From Methanobacterium sp. UBA353 (GTDB lineage Archaea > Methanobacteriota > Methanobacteria > Methanobacteriales > Methanobacteriaceae): a stretch of DNA of 64,000 nt. The translations under genes were made by a program, and so were the position numbers. The stretch spans positions 243,286 through 307,285 of the forward strand of contig DALO01000002.1 of NCBI GenBank assembly GCA_002496805.1, read 5' to 3'. Shown piece after piece: positions 16,201 through 25,400 of the stretch; positions within the stretch are counted from its first letter, which is position 1, and each line of letters opens with the position of its first letter. The notes under the pieces were generated by a model. That model saw only the letters and a list, made by a program, of their open reading frames with translations, was not told the origin of the DNA and made no database searches.

Positions 16201-17697
16201 ATGTTATGGTCCTGTCACACACAACAAGATATGGGTGTAATGGAAGCTGCTATTTTCTATTTATTGGGTGTTCAGATAGTAACCGACTTATCTAACCCAA
16301 ATAATGTGGTTGATGTGAAACTCATTGAAAATCTGGGAAGGCCAAGAATTGATGTTGTAATTACCACTACTTCTCTTTATATGAGTATGTACCGTTGTAG
16401 ATTGGATTTAATTAATAAAGCAGTACAATTAGCTGCAAATGCAATTGACACCCAGCCAAACTACGTTAAACAGAATGCTGATGCTATATACAATGCTTTA
16501 ATAGCCAAAGGATATAGTGATGAAGTTGCTAGAACATTATCTGTTTGCAGGATATTCTCTCAAGAAGAGGGAAACCATAATAACGCCATGCAAAACGCTT
16601 TACTAATAACTAATTCCTGGGAAAATGAAGGTCAGCTAGCAGAAACATTCATAGGTACCTTTGGAAACGTTTTCATGGGCAGTGAAATTAATTCAATCCA
16701 CATGGGAGATTTATACTCCTTAAACTTGGGTGGAACCCAAATAGCCATGTTTAGAAGGGTTGTGAATGTGAACGATCTTTTCGGAGACAGTGATTACTTC
16801 GGATACTTCGGTGGTCTTGGTTTAGCTATAAGACATATTTCTGGCCAAGAACCTAAAATGTGGATTATGAATGTTGAAAATCCTTCTAATCCCCGGTTAG
16901 AATCACTCAGCGAGTCTTTATGGAGAGATGTCCGTTCAACATACCTAAACCCTAAATATATCCAGGCAATGATGAACTCTGGGGCAACAGGTGCTGGTAT
17001 ATTTGCTGACTTTGCTAGATACATGTCTGCTTGGAAGATTACTTCACCAAGTTCAGTAAATGACAACATGTTCCAGGAAGCATATGACGTTTACTTCAGC
17101 GACAAATATGGTCTTGGAATGAATGAATGGTTTACTAAAAACAACCCATTTTCACAACAAGCTATGGCAGCAATAATGCTTGATGCTATTAGAAGAGGCG
17201 ATTGGAAAACAGATATGAATGTTGTAAGAGATTTAGCTAATGTAATGGCACAAAATGTTATCGCAAATGGGATGGCTTGTTGCGATTGTACTTGTGCTAA
17301 TCTGGCAAATTTAAAATGGGCAACACAGTATCTTAATGCAGATATGTTGGCTCAATTCAATGCACAAGTATATCAATCAACGGGAAACCCGAGTTTTGCT
17401 CCAAGTCAGACCCATTCACAGCCTCAAAGTTCACCTCAGGGTAATTCCGATGGTTCTGATGTACACGCTGCATCACAATCACAGAGTGCTGGTGCTTCTG
17501 GTAAAGTTGGAGAACAGTCACAGGATGAAAGCTACAGTCCTGGTGAAGAGGGAGAAGGAAAAGCTTATGAAGTCGACCAACAGAGTTCTTCTGCATCATC
17601 TGAGTCTGGGCTTCCAATAGCTGCTGTTGTGAGTGTAATCCTATTGGTATGCTTGGTAGGTGTTGGTTACTTCAGGGGAAACAACAAAGCAAAATAG
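13261..17697 (+). CDS. Exported CobN-like chelatase-family protein 1 (diverged)
   Basis: This 1478-residue protein has a signal peptide ending near VFAED, a carboxypeptidase-regulatory-like beta domain (about 55-120), a full CobN-family body and a Ser/Gln-rich linker with a C-terminal membrane helix (PIAAVVSVILLVCLVGVGYF). CobN landmarks are IWAPGEL, WGEPPGDIM, PPTHQYLAFYFWL and DVLPTGTNFYSFDP. Classical CobN is a cytoplasmic subunit that inserts cobalt into hydrogenobyrinate diamide with CobS/CobT. This one faces outside and has no such partners here. The family core normally read as HxGTHGTLEWLPG is altered to DFGRHGSLAWLPG around His674, and the C-terminal CCHHTC motif shared by the other copies is CCDCTC at about 1340-1345. 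It is therefore likely a specialised or non-catalytic paralogue, perhaps a binding partner. The promoter carries the shared dyad. Confidence 0.85.
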   Translation: MIKAKNMFLLVLTILFALTLSGTVFAEDVGGDSEGTLYLNNNSVESSNSLNELEITGQVRDCVTGEPFSGVDVTASYNGSQLATTKTDNQGTYLLHFFSNFTQFNVTASYPGHKSSSQQVSTVLTADNNTTLMKGSSDFQLGKPKVLFILYSAKATFIDNVKDCDYLYITVFPGKSLPETIKVTDYDLIFVDWLSSGLSYCNQVAALMEEAVAKNIPVIITTTYINHPSQVIIADKVTEYQWVRTYWSNMNNINARELLKFIGVKFFGLTLEQPKAPVLIKSEAIYHPDANTIFESLNDYYAWYNHNSIKPTVGILFHETDFKNGDLSTIDALIRAFENKGYNVIPYFYQNDGRPNIAKYLMLNNKAVVDLIIHYKMLSWSSNSNPEDIQSDLQTLNVPVLKAYKYFADYDSWLNGTQGMQSSSIGANIVPSEMDGIFDTIIIATQEMDPQYSSFGVTVYKPIERQINWLVDKAIAWINLRFEENIDKKIAIIYWHGVGKDKGVSAGHMDAYGSLANLLAALKNEGYNLGNSPLPDSEDLVEIIRNQGYNIGIWAPGELTKLVTNYPVILIPEYEYMAWFNQLNTNKRQEVISIWGEPPGDIMVYVKDNVRYLVLPVIQYGNIILAPEPSRGYAQDDSALYHSSSIPPTHQYLAFYFWLKKDFGADALIDFGRHGSLAWLPGKTGPGLDIENCWPAIVSQDMPVIYPFTVEGSEGLLPKRRQGAVMISHLIPSMTVSELYGQLAVLKDKINDYNAPNIDADTKLALKNSILTIVSDLKINEDMGIGISTINNANFDEFLGKLHDYLEDIESEFIPYGLHILGKAPTGEQLTNMVQTLLGYNFRDYMANNNLNNANVQALLTAVLINGMSPEQAQSSVLGNVNSIMTGYLLTAIDYAAKINNCTNELTSIINALNGKYIPPGMSGDPVINPDVLPTGTNFYSFDPRRVPSAEATAIGNKMAQDMIDRYLKETGKYPEKISFMLWSCHTQQDMGVMEAAIFYLLGVQIVTDLSNPNNVVDVKLIENLGRPRIDVVITTTSLYMSMYRCRLDLINKAVQLAANAIDTQPNYVKQNADAIYNALIAKGYSDEVARTLSVCRIFSQEEGNHNNAMQNALLITNSWENEGQLAETFIGTFGNVFMGSEINSIHMGDLYSLNLGGTQIAMFRRVVNVNDLFGDSDYFGYFGGLGLAIRHISGQEPKMWIMNVENPSNPRLESLSESLWRDVRSTYLNPKYIQAMMNSGATGAGIFADFARYMSAWKITSPSSVNDNMFQEAYDVYFSDKYGLGMNEWFTKNNPFSQQAMAAIMLDAIRRGDWKTDMNVVRDLANVMAQNVIANGMACCDCTCANLANLKWATQYLNADMLAQFNAQVYQSTGNPSFAPSQTHSQPQSSPQGNSDGSDVHAASQSQSAGASGKVGEQSQDESYSPGEEGEGKAYEVDQQSSSASSESGLPIAAVVSVILLVCLVGVGYFRGNNKAK

Positions 17698-17997
17698 TTA
17701 AATATATTTCCTTTTTTTTTACATTAATAAAATGAGATTTAAAGGACCTACATGCTAGTTAAGATTAGGTTTTTTTTGAGTTTTTGAAAAAAACAAGGTT
17801 TTTTCCCATTATCTGTTGTTATTTGGCTGGTGTTATCCAATTTTTTTTAGGATTATTTTTCAATAATTACCTTTCACTTCCCAATACATAAAGTTTACTT
17901 GAATTATTTTCAATTTTAATGGAAATATTTATATTCTACAATTCATAATATTAAAATGAACTTTCCTTCTAAGAACTGTACTTAATCTAAATCAGAG
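17698..17997. other. Intergenic region between cobN-like 1 and mtrA paralogue
   Basis: This 300-bp AT-rich gap has T-runs after the cobN-like gene, typical of archaeal termination. A plausible TATA box (AAATATTTATATTC, near 17923-17936) lies 70-80 bp before the mtrA paralogue. No operator dyad or gene was seen. Confidence 0.4.
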
Positions 17998-18006
17998 GTG
18001 TTTCAG

Positions 18007-18528
18007 ATGGTAGAAAAAAAATCACCTGCAGATGGATGGCCGGTGATTAATGGTGATTATGTGATGGGTGACCCGCAAAGCTGTGTAGCCGGTGCTACAT
18101 TGGCTTCTCACATTGAAGAAGTCCTGGTGGATGCTGGGGCGGCTATTGCTGGGCCCTGTAAAACCGAGAATTTGGGGATTGAAAAGATGATAGCCAACCT
18201 TATTTCCAATCCCAACATCAGGTTTTTGCTCTTGTGTGGCTCTGAAGTGCAGGGGCACATCACCGGTCAAAGTATTGAGGCACTTCACGCTAATGGAGTG
18301 GATGCTGATAAAAGAAAGATAGTTGGTGCCACAGGTGCTATTCCATTCATTGAAAATATGCCTGACGAGGCCATTGAACGTTTCCAGCAGCAGATGGAGA
18401 TAGTGAGCATGATTGATGTGGAAGATGCAGCGGCTATCCAATCCAAAATTAAAGAATGTATTGAAAAGGATCCAGGGGCTGCTGAAGAAGAAACCATGAT
18501 CATAAAGCTGGAAAAATGTTTGATCTAG
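18007..18528 (+). CDS. mtrA: Soluble MtrA paralogue (methyltransferase corrinoid subunit without membrane anchor)
   Basis: This is the corrinoid-carrying domain of tetrahydromethanopterin:coenzyme M methyltransferase subunit A. Strong family segments are GWPVINGDYVMGD, AAIAGPCKTENLGIEKMIAN, NPNIRFLLLCGSEVQGHITGQS and GATGAIPFIENMP. His84 in VQGHITG aligns with the histidine that ligates cobalt in Methanothermobacter MtrA. The protein ends at 173 residues and lacks the C-terminal membrane helix of the roughly 240-residue enzyme subunit, and none of the other mtr genes (E, D, C, B, F, G, H) are present. It is therefore a stand-alone cytoplasmic paralogue that probably binds a cobamide for a different methyl transfer or for storage. 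The start is ATG 18007 with GAGGTG six bases upstream. Its place inside the CobN cluster supports a corrinoid theme. Confidence 0.9.
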   Translation: MVEKKSPADGWPVINGDYVMGDPQSCVAGATLASHIEEVLVDAGAAIAGPCKTENLGIEKMIANLISNPNIRFLLLCGSEVQGHITGQSIEALHANGVDADKRKIVGATGAIPFIENMPDEAIERFQQQMEIVSMIDVEDAAAIQSKIKECIEKDPGAAEEETMIIKLEKCLI

Positions 18529-18888
18529 AAAAAACGTAATCTATTTTCTTTATTTTTTTAAAATAACTTTAATTTTTAATCAAATCATTGATTAGTTCTA
18601 ATTTTTTTGTTGATCAATTTTTTTTGAATTTGAAATATCAATTATGTATCTCGATTTTCAACGATTCATACACTTCATGAGAAGCCCATTCCTAAAACGC
18701 ACATCCAACCATGTATAAAATTACCACAGACAGATAGATCCCAAGCAAATAAAGAAACTATACAAAAACATCCCTGGAAAACTCAGATACCTATACCAAA
18801 AAAATTGGACACAAAAACACGGGAAAAATCAGCACACAGATAACTTCACAGTCCTCTTTTATCGTAAAACTTATATACTAAAAAAAAG

Positions 18889-18978
18889 TTAGGTATACCT
18901 AAGAAAGTTAGGTATACCTAAGAAAGTTAGGTATACCTAAGAAAGTTAGGATCACCTAACTAAGTTAGATAATTCTAA
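18889..18978 (+). promoter_or_regulatory. Five tandem DtxR-type operators upstream of feoAAB
   Basis: Five 14-bp palindromes are repeated with an exact 19-bp period at 18889, 18908, 18927, 18946 and 18965. The first three are TTAGGTATACCTAA, the fourth TTAGGATCACCTAA and the fifth TTAGATAATTCTAA. They match the TTAGGnnnnnnCTAA-like box of iron-dependent DtxR/IdeR-family repressors. A TATA box (ACTTATATAC) at about 18869-18878 lies immediately upstream, so bound repressor would cover the transcription start. The feo operon is therefore expected to be shut off when Fe2+ is plentiful. The gap 18529-18868 before the boxes shows no convincing gene. Confidence 0.88.
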
Positions 18979-19005
18979 CATAACTAACTAGTTTGAGGCT
19001 ACAAT

Positions 19006-19232
19006 ATGATAAAAACATTAAATAAACTTAAAAAAGGAGAAAATGGTAAAATAACTGCTTTCAAAGGTAAAGGTGAATTTAAAAAACATTTAATGGAAAT
19101 GGGTCTTGTTCGAGGGTCTGATGTTCGAGTAGAAAGAGTAGCGCCCCTAGGAGATCCAATTGAAATTAAAATTAAAGGATATTCCCTTTCTCTACGAAAG
19201 GAAGATGCAGAAAAAATCGAGGTTGAGATAGC

Positions 19233-19236
<4 letters not shown>
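19006..19236 (+). CDS. feoA: FeoA domain protein 1
   Basis: This 76-residue SH3-like FeoA protein is an accessory factor of the ferrous iron transporter. It shows the family pattern: KITAFKGKGEFKKHLMEMGLVRGSDVRVERVAPLGDPIEIKIKGYSLSLRKEDAEKI, with the LxxMGLxxG turn and GDP. It is the first gene after the tandem DtxR-type boxes and overlaps the second feoA by four bases (ATGA), indicating one operon with translational coupling. FeoA is thought to modulate the FeoB GTPase at the cytoplasmic face. Confidence 0.95.
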
Positions 19237-19457
<221 letters not shown>

Positions 19458-19481
19458 TAAGATCAGTGGAAGGTATTAAAA

Positions 19482-21560
19482 ATGGATAAAATACGAATCG
19501 CCCTAGCCGGAAACCCTAACGTAGGAAAAAGTACCCTATTCAACCGTTGGACAGGAATGAGGCAACACGTGGGAAATTGGCCTGGTAAAACTGTTGAAAA
19601 AAAGGAAGGGACCTTCCAATATAACCAACACGAAATAAAAGTGGTTGATCTTCCAGGAAACTACAGTTTAACTGCCTATTCTGTGGAAGAAGTGGTTTCA
19701 AGAGATTACATTGTACAAGAAAAACCAGATGTAATAGTAAATGTTATTGATGCTGCCAATATTGAAAGAAATCTTTATTTAACGGTTCAAATGATGGAAT
19801 TAGGTGCAAATCTTATTCTTGCACTTAACATGAACAAATTTGCCCACGAAAAAGGACTAAAAATTAACAAAAAACAACTTTCACAACTTCTGGGAGTACC
19901 AGTAATAGAAATTGAAGCAGTGGATGATACTGGGAGTGAAAAACTCCTTGAAACTATTATTAATGTATTCAAATCACCTAATATTGTTATAGATAGGTTA
20001 AAATATGGTAATGAAGTATCTGAACACGTAGAACAAATTAAAGATATTATAGACAGTGATATATCTGGCTTGGAGGCTCCTTCCAGTTGGATTGCTATTA
20101 AACTATTGGAAGATGATCCTGAGATCATAAAAAAGATTGAAGAAACTGGAAAAGGACAAAGAGTCTTAAGGGAAGTTAAAAAACTCCAGAAACATTTCAA
20201 TGATGTTTTCGGAGATGATGCTGATGCAGCCATTACCGATGCCCGGTACGGGTTCATCGCAGGATTGATCTCAGAATCAGTTAAAAAACCTAAAATAGAT
20301 AAAGTCACCAGATCTGATTTAATCGACCGTATCGTGACCCACAAATATCTAGGGATACCTATCTTCCTCCTTATAATGTGGTTAACATTCCAGATAACCT
20401 TTAGCCTGGGTGACCCCCTTGGTGGTTACGTTGAAGAAGCACTAGCCTGGCTGGGAAAAACAATAGCTGTCAGTATGGGTGATGGAATCCTGACTTCATT
20501 CATTGTTGATGGAATAATAGGTGGTGTGGGTGGTGTACTGGTATTCGTGCCCTTGATATTTATATTATTCCTGATTCTCAGTATCCTAGAAGACAGTGGT
20601 TATCTGGCCAGAGCAGCATTTGTAATGGACCGTTTCATGCACAAACTGGTGGGTCTTCATGGTAAATCATTCATACCCATGATACTTGGTTTCGGATGCG
20701 CAGTACCTGGTATAATGGCCACTAGAACCCTTGAAAACGAAAGAGATAGATTACTGACCATGTTGATCATCCCTTTCATGTCATGCAGTGCTCGACTACC
20801 GGTTTATGCTCTATTAGTGGCTGCATTTTTCTCAGCATACTCAGGATGGATTATATTCTCCCTGTACCTTCTGGGAATTATGGTGGCAATTATGGTGGCA
20901 GCGGTATTTAAAAAAACCATATTCAAAGGCATGTCAGCACCATTTGTAATGGAACTACCTCCCTACCGGATCCCAACAGCTAAAGGTGCTATTATCCACA
21001 TGTGGGAAAGGGGAGCACTATTCCTTAAAAAGGCAGGTACCATCATTCTAGCACTTTCATTAGTAATATGGGCTTTAAGTAGCTTACCGGTGGGAGTGGA
21101 ATATGGTTCACAGGAGAGTATCACCGGTCAGATTGGAACTGTATTATCCCCTATATTCGCACCACTCGGTTTCGGTGAATGGCAAGCTACAGTGGCTATA
21201 ATCTACGGATTCATGGCCAAAGAAGTGGTGGTAAGTACTTTTGGTACTCTTTATGGTATTGGTGGAGATGATGGTGGGGAAGAAGCACCTGCTGAAGGGT
21301 CATCCTCTGCTGAAGAAGAAATTGCACCTGAAGAAAATCCAGGATTTATAACAGTTATGCGGGAATTATTTACTCCATTATCTGCTTATGCCTATATGGT
21401 GTTTGTGCTTCTCTACATTCCATGTTTAGCTACCTTAACCGTTATAAAAAGAGAAACTAACTCCTGGAAATGGCCAGGATTTGCCGCAGTGTATACTTTT
21501 GTGGTGGCTTATGGAGTTTCCTTAGTCATTTATCAGGGAGGTTTACTGTTAGGATTTTAA
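19482..21560 (+). CDS. feoB: Ferrous iron transport protein FeoB
   Basis: This 692-residue protein is the membrane Fe2+ transporter with an N-terminal GTPase domain. G1 GNPNVGKST is at about residues 10-18, G3 DLPGNYS and G4 NMNK follow, then a helical GDI-like region (about 170-270) and a polytopic membrane part with the two Gate motifs. The first gate has GFGCAVPGIMATRT and the second has YIPCLATL near the C-terminus, each with a conserved Cys. A low-complexity acidic Glu/Ser insert (EEAPAEGSSSAEEE) sits between late helices. Upstream DtxR-type operators predict repression by iron. A small Cys-rich protein follows at 21663 and may be the local accessory factor in place of FeoC. Confidence 0.97.
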   Translation: MDKIRIALAGNPNVGKSTLFNRWTGMRQHVGNWPGKTVEKKEGTFQYNQHEIKVVDLPGNYSLTAYSVEEVVSRDYIVQEKPDVIVNVIDAANIERNLYLTVQMMELGANLILALNMNKFAHEKGLKINKKQLSQLLGVPVIEIEAVDDTGSEKLLETIINVFKSPNIVIDRLKYGNEVSEHVEQIKDIIDSDISGLEAPSSWIAIKLLEDDPEIIKKIEETGKGQRVLREVKKLQKHFNDVFGDDADAAITDARYGFIAGLISESVKKPKIDKVTRSDLIDRIVTHKYLGIPIFLLIMWLTFQITFSLGDPLGGYVEEALAWLGKTIAVSMGDGILTSFIVDGIIGGVGGVLVFVPLIFILFLILSILEDSGYLARAAFVMDRFMHKLVGLHGKSFIPMILGFGCAVPGIMATRTLENERDRLLTMLIIPFMSCSARLPVYALLVAAFFSAYSGWIIFSLYLLGIMVAIMVAAVFKKTIFKGMSAPFVMELPPYRIPTAKGAIIHMWERGALFLKKAGTIILALSLVIWALSSLPVGVEYGSQESITGQIGTVLSPIFAPLGFGEWQATVAIIYGFMAKEVVVSTFGTLYGIGGDDGGEEAPAEGSSSAEEEIAPEENPGFITVMRELFTPLSAYAYMVFVLLYIPCLATLTVIKRETNSWKWPGFAAVYTFVVAYGVSLVIYQGGLLLGF

Positions 21561-21662
21561 AAAAATTGGATTTGAATAAAATAAGAAATTAGATTTTACT
21601 TCACCAGTTCAGAAATTAATTGGAGAATTTAAATCAGTGTCAAAGGTTCAGGAGGTGAAACT

Positions 21663-21797
21663 ATGAGTTGTAAGTGTGGTATCCGCGGTAAAAAGATTGG
21701 GGGTCATGATCATTGCAGAACTGATCCATCCAAAAAAGACGCTGCCGATAAAAAAATTGAGAAAGAACTTATTTGTTCCTATTTAAAGTTCAGGTAA
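21663..21797 (+). CDS. Small Cys/His-rich protein downstream of feoB, 44 aa
   Basis: This short gene is preceded by a near-perfect ribosome binding site (GGAGGTGA, eight bases before the ATG), so it is probably translated. The 44-residue product begins MSCKCGIRGKKIGGHDHCRT, with Cys3, Cys5, His15, His17 and Cys18 clustered as a likely metal site, then a charged Lys/Asp helix and one more Cys near the end (LICSYLKFR). It follows feoB by 102 bp in the same direction. I do not recognise a named family; an iron- or zinc-binding accessory of the Feo system is a reasonable guess only. Confidence 0.7.
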   Translation: MSCKCGIRGKKIGGHDHCRTDPSKKDAADKKIEKELICSYLKFR

Positions 21798-21911
21798 TTA
21801 ATATATTAGGGGTATCTCATCACTAAACATCTATCCTCAAAGATCCCCCTAATTTTTACCTTTACTTACAAATTCAGTCGATATATAAAATTAAATAGTG
21901 GAGATCTTTTT

Positions 21912-22100
21912 ATGAAATGTAAAATTTGTGGTCATGTTTTTGATGAAACTAAAAAGACAGAAAACTGCAAAGGATGTCTTGTTCCTAATTGTAATATGAT
22001 TAGGTGCCCTAATTGTGGGTTTGAACAGCTACCAGAATCAAATGCAGAATTTAAACTGTTTCAAACAATTAAAAATCGTCTAAGATTGAAACGAAATTAG
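21912..22100 (+). CDS. Small zinc-ribbon-like protein, 62 aa
   Basis: This 62-residue protein is rich in paired cysteines: CKICGH at 3-8, CKGCLVPNC at about 19-27 and CPNCGFEQLP at about 33-42, then a basic helix NRLRLKRN. Six to seven Cys residues could hold one or two Zn2+ or Fe ions in a rubredoxin- or zinc-ribbon-like fold. An AGTGGAGATC sequence lies upstream of the ATG. It may be co-transcribed with the feo genes (115 bp after the 44-aa gene), and similar small Cys proteins often follow feoB in methanogens. Function unknown. Confidence 0.75.
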   Translation: MKCKICGHVFDETKKTENCKGCLVPNCNMIRCPNCGFEQLPESNAEFKLFQTIKNRLRLKRN

Positions 22101-22215
22101 CTTTATTTGTGATTTATTTTTTAGATTTTATTCATTTTAATGGAACTAGAGTAATAAGTAAGTATTCAGGGTCTATTTTATCAAAATTTTCATTTTTCAT
22201 TATAAAAATATATTT

Positions 22216-22242
22216 AAGGGACTTAACAGTTTTAAGTCCCTT
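22216..22242 (+). terminator. Perfect 11-bp hairpin, terminator or leader stem
   Basis: The arms AAGGGACTTAA (22216-22226) and TTAAGTCCCTT (22232-22242) are perfectly complementary around a 5-base loop and are followed by TATTTT. It lies 116 bp after the zinc-ribbon gene. A TATA-like AT stretch at 22202-22214 precedes it, so it could instead be a stem at the 5' end of the next transcript. Confidence 0.5.
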
Positions 22243-22276
22243 ATTTTGGCACCGTTAGGAAAACAAGGAGTTTTTT

Positions 22277-22417
22277 ATGGACCCTATTGGTGTCATTTTT
22301 GTAGGTATATGGATTGTCAACCATTCATTTTACTTCCTATTATTTAAACTTTACTTGATTTATTTTCAATTATTATGGATAAATATATATGCGATTATTA
22401 CTGATCATCATAGTTAA
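22277..22417 (+). CDS. Possible hydrophobic small protein (copy 1) upstream of cobN-like 2
   Basis: A 46-codon frame with AAGGAG six bases before its ATG begins MDPIGVIFVGIWIVN and is hydrophobic throughout. Related frames starting M-D/S-x-IGVI lie at 26778 and 31483, at the same place before cobN-like 3 and 4. Between copies 1 and 3 the IGVI codons differ only at synonymous positions, a hint of coding constraint. Against it, the frame runs through the presumed promoter of the following gene, and the conservation may just reflect duplicated DNA. Confidence 0.35.
   Translation: MDPIGVIFVGIWIVNHSFYFLLFKLYLIYFQLLWINIYAIITDHHS
22379..22390 (+). promoter_or_regulatory. TATA box of cobN-like 2
   Basis: ATAAATATATAT sits about 80 bp before the start codon within a segment almost identical to the one before cobN-like 3. 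A TATTAC half-site at 22396-22401 follows it, as in the full dyads of the other promoters, but the GTAATA partner is absent. Regulation of this promoter therefore probably differs from that of cobN-like 1. Confidence 0.5.
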
Positions 22418-22469
22418 GCATTATTGAACGATCAATTTTTGCTTAAAGAAAAAAAATGGAGGTGAAAAT

Positions 22470-25400
22470 ATGAGAAAACAAGTTATATTATTAATCATGG
22501 CTACTATGTTTGTCTTGATTATGAGTGGGACAGCCTTTGCAGAGGACAATATAACCAAAAACGACATCAAAATCAATTTTACAACCATCTATTCTGGTTC
22601 AACCCATTATCAGTTGATGGGAGATGCAGTAAAGCAATATTCTAACGTGAACTACACAACATACTTGACTACTGAACTGCCCACTAACTTGGATCTCAGT
22701 AATCAAAATCTGATCATGCTGGATTTATACCAAGATTCGTATGTTCCATCAGTTCAAAGTACCATAGATGAAGCTAAAAAGAAAAATGCTACTGTGATAA
22801 TACTATCACCCCAATCGGACCTTGCAAAGAATTTGAGTAGTATAGATATCACTCAATACCCTTATATAATGCAATATTTTGATAATGGGGGTTATGAAAA
22901 CGAAAAAAGACTATTAAACTACATCATGGTCACTTTCTTCAGTTTAAATGAAACTGTTGAAGCACCCTTAGTTTATCCTACAACTGGAATATATCATCCA
23001 GATGCTACCGGGCCCTTTGCTACTGTGGAAGAATATTTACAATGGTATCAGTCTGATGGTGCTCATTACAAATATGACTCAAGTAAACCGACAGTTGGCA
23101 TTCTTTTCCATCGAGATGACTATATCAAAGAATCTACTCCCTGGGTAAACTCTCTTATCAGCAAGTTAGAAGCTCAAGGTATAAATTGTGTTGCTGAATT
23201 TGGAAGCTTAGGCGATTCATTAACAATTATAATGAACACAACAACATTAAAAGCTAACTTACCTTTAGACCTTTTAATCACTTCCAAATCTTACAGGCTC
23301 AGATCATATAGTAATGAACCCCTCGAAAAGGGTATAGAATACTTAGAAGCCCTCAATGTTCCTATTATTAAAGCTGTAATTGGTATGTACCAAATCAGTC
23401 CAGAAATGTGGGCAAACAGCACAGATGGGATCCCATCAAACCTTATAGGAACACGAATAGCCCTGCCAGAACTTGATGGAATATTTGAATCTATTGTAGT
23501 GGCTGGGCAAGTTAAAAAACCCAACAGCGATGTATATGTCACAGTTCCTATTGAAGAACAGATGAACTGGTTAGTTGCCCGAGCAGTATCATGGATTAAT
23601 CTACGCCGTGAAAGCAATGTTCAGAAAAAGATTGCAGTTATCTACTATCATCACACTTCTGGTAAAGATGGAGTTGGTGTAATGAGTGAAGGTGGGTTGA
23701 ATACCTACGAAAGTCTCGTAAATTTCTTGCAAGCTTTAAAAGACCATGGTTATGATGTAGGGGATCATGTACCTACTGTTGACATGTTGAGTGCTCAAAT
23801 GCAGCTTTACGGTAAAAATGTGGGCGTTTGGGCTCCGGGTGAGTTAGAACTAATGGTGAATTCTGGTAAAGTGGAACTCATCCCTTTAGAAGAGTATATG
23901 CAGTGGTTTAATTCCTTGCCTCAATCCAACCGTGAAGCAGTTATCAACTTGTGGGGAGAACCACCGGGTGATATCATGGTATGTGAGAAAGACGGTCAGA
24001 AATACATAGTCATCCCTATGGTGAAGTACGGAAATGTTTTGCTGGCTCCACAGCCCATGCGTAGCAAAGACCAGAACTCCACGGCCATGTTCACTGATGA
24101 GGCCGTACCGCCAACACATCAGTACATTGCATTTTATATGTGGATGAACAAGGTCTACGATGCCGATGCATTGATACACTTTGGAACTTACGGTAGTTTT
24201 GAGTATCTGCCTGGAAAACAAACTGGACTATCTGCAACCACAGATTGGCCAGCTATCCTGATACAAGACATGCCCCACATCTATTTATATACCATTGATG
24301 GAACTGCTGGAGCAATTCAGGCTAAAAGACGATCAAATGCATTGATAATTGGTTATTCAACTCCTGCAATCATTGTTTCTGGTTTGTATGGTGATTTGGC
24401 AACTTTAGAAACTGATCTAGCATTGTATGATCAGTCAACTGATGAAACTGTTAAAACCAAGCAGAGAGAAACCATAATCAATAAGTGTAAGAATTTGAAT
24501 CTAGATAAAGATTTAAATGTAGATTTGAATCTAGTTTCTGGTTCAGCTGCGTTCGATATCTTTAAAATAACATTACGGGATTATTTAACTCGGTTAAAAT
24601 CAGAATATATGCCATATGGTTTGCATGTTCTTGGTGAGAGTATATCTGGAGATCAACTCATATCCATGGTGAATTCCATGTTAGGGGTGGACTTTGCAAA
24701 TTACATTACCAGTAACTCCATATCTGAAAACCAAACCAGCCAACTCATTAAAGAAGTAATCATAAATGGTAAAACATCGGAAGAAGCTCAAAATCTTGTT
24801 TTAGGAAAAACTGATTCAAAATTAACTAATTTCCTTAACACGGCTAAGGTTCATGCTCAAAACCTTCTAAGTTGTGGTCAAGAAATGACCAGCTTATTGA
24901 ATGCTTTGGATGGTAAATATGTGGCCCCAGGACCTGGAGGGGATCCTATAAGAAAACCGGATACCTTACCTTCAGGCAGAGACTTATATTCCTTTGACCC
25001 ACGGGAAATTCCAATTGAATCATCTCGGGACCTTGGAATACAAATGGCCAATGACCTTTTAAACAAGTATTTGAATGAAACTGGTGAATTTCCTCGTAAA
25101 GTATCTGTTTTCCTGTGGGCTACTGAAACCATGAAACATCTTGGTGTAATGGAATCTGAAATACTGGCCCTTTTAGGAGTTAAGGTGGAATATGACAGTT
25201 TCAACCGGCCAACCATGTTATCTTTAATACCATCAGAAGAACTGGGAAGACCCCGTGTGGACGTTTTAATTATCCCATCTGGAATATATAGAGATACTTT
25301 CCCCATTCAAATGGCATTATTGGATAAAGCCATTCGAATGGCTGCAGAAGCCAATGACACTGCATACCCTAATTATGTCAAAGAAAATAGCCAAGCATTG

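Noticed and set aside
18720..18892. A stop-free stretch of about 55 codons before the DtxR boxes
   Set aside because: It has no start codon and overlaps the promoter; at most a gene remnant.
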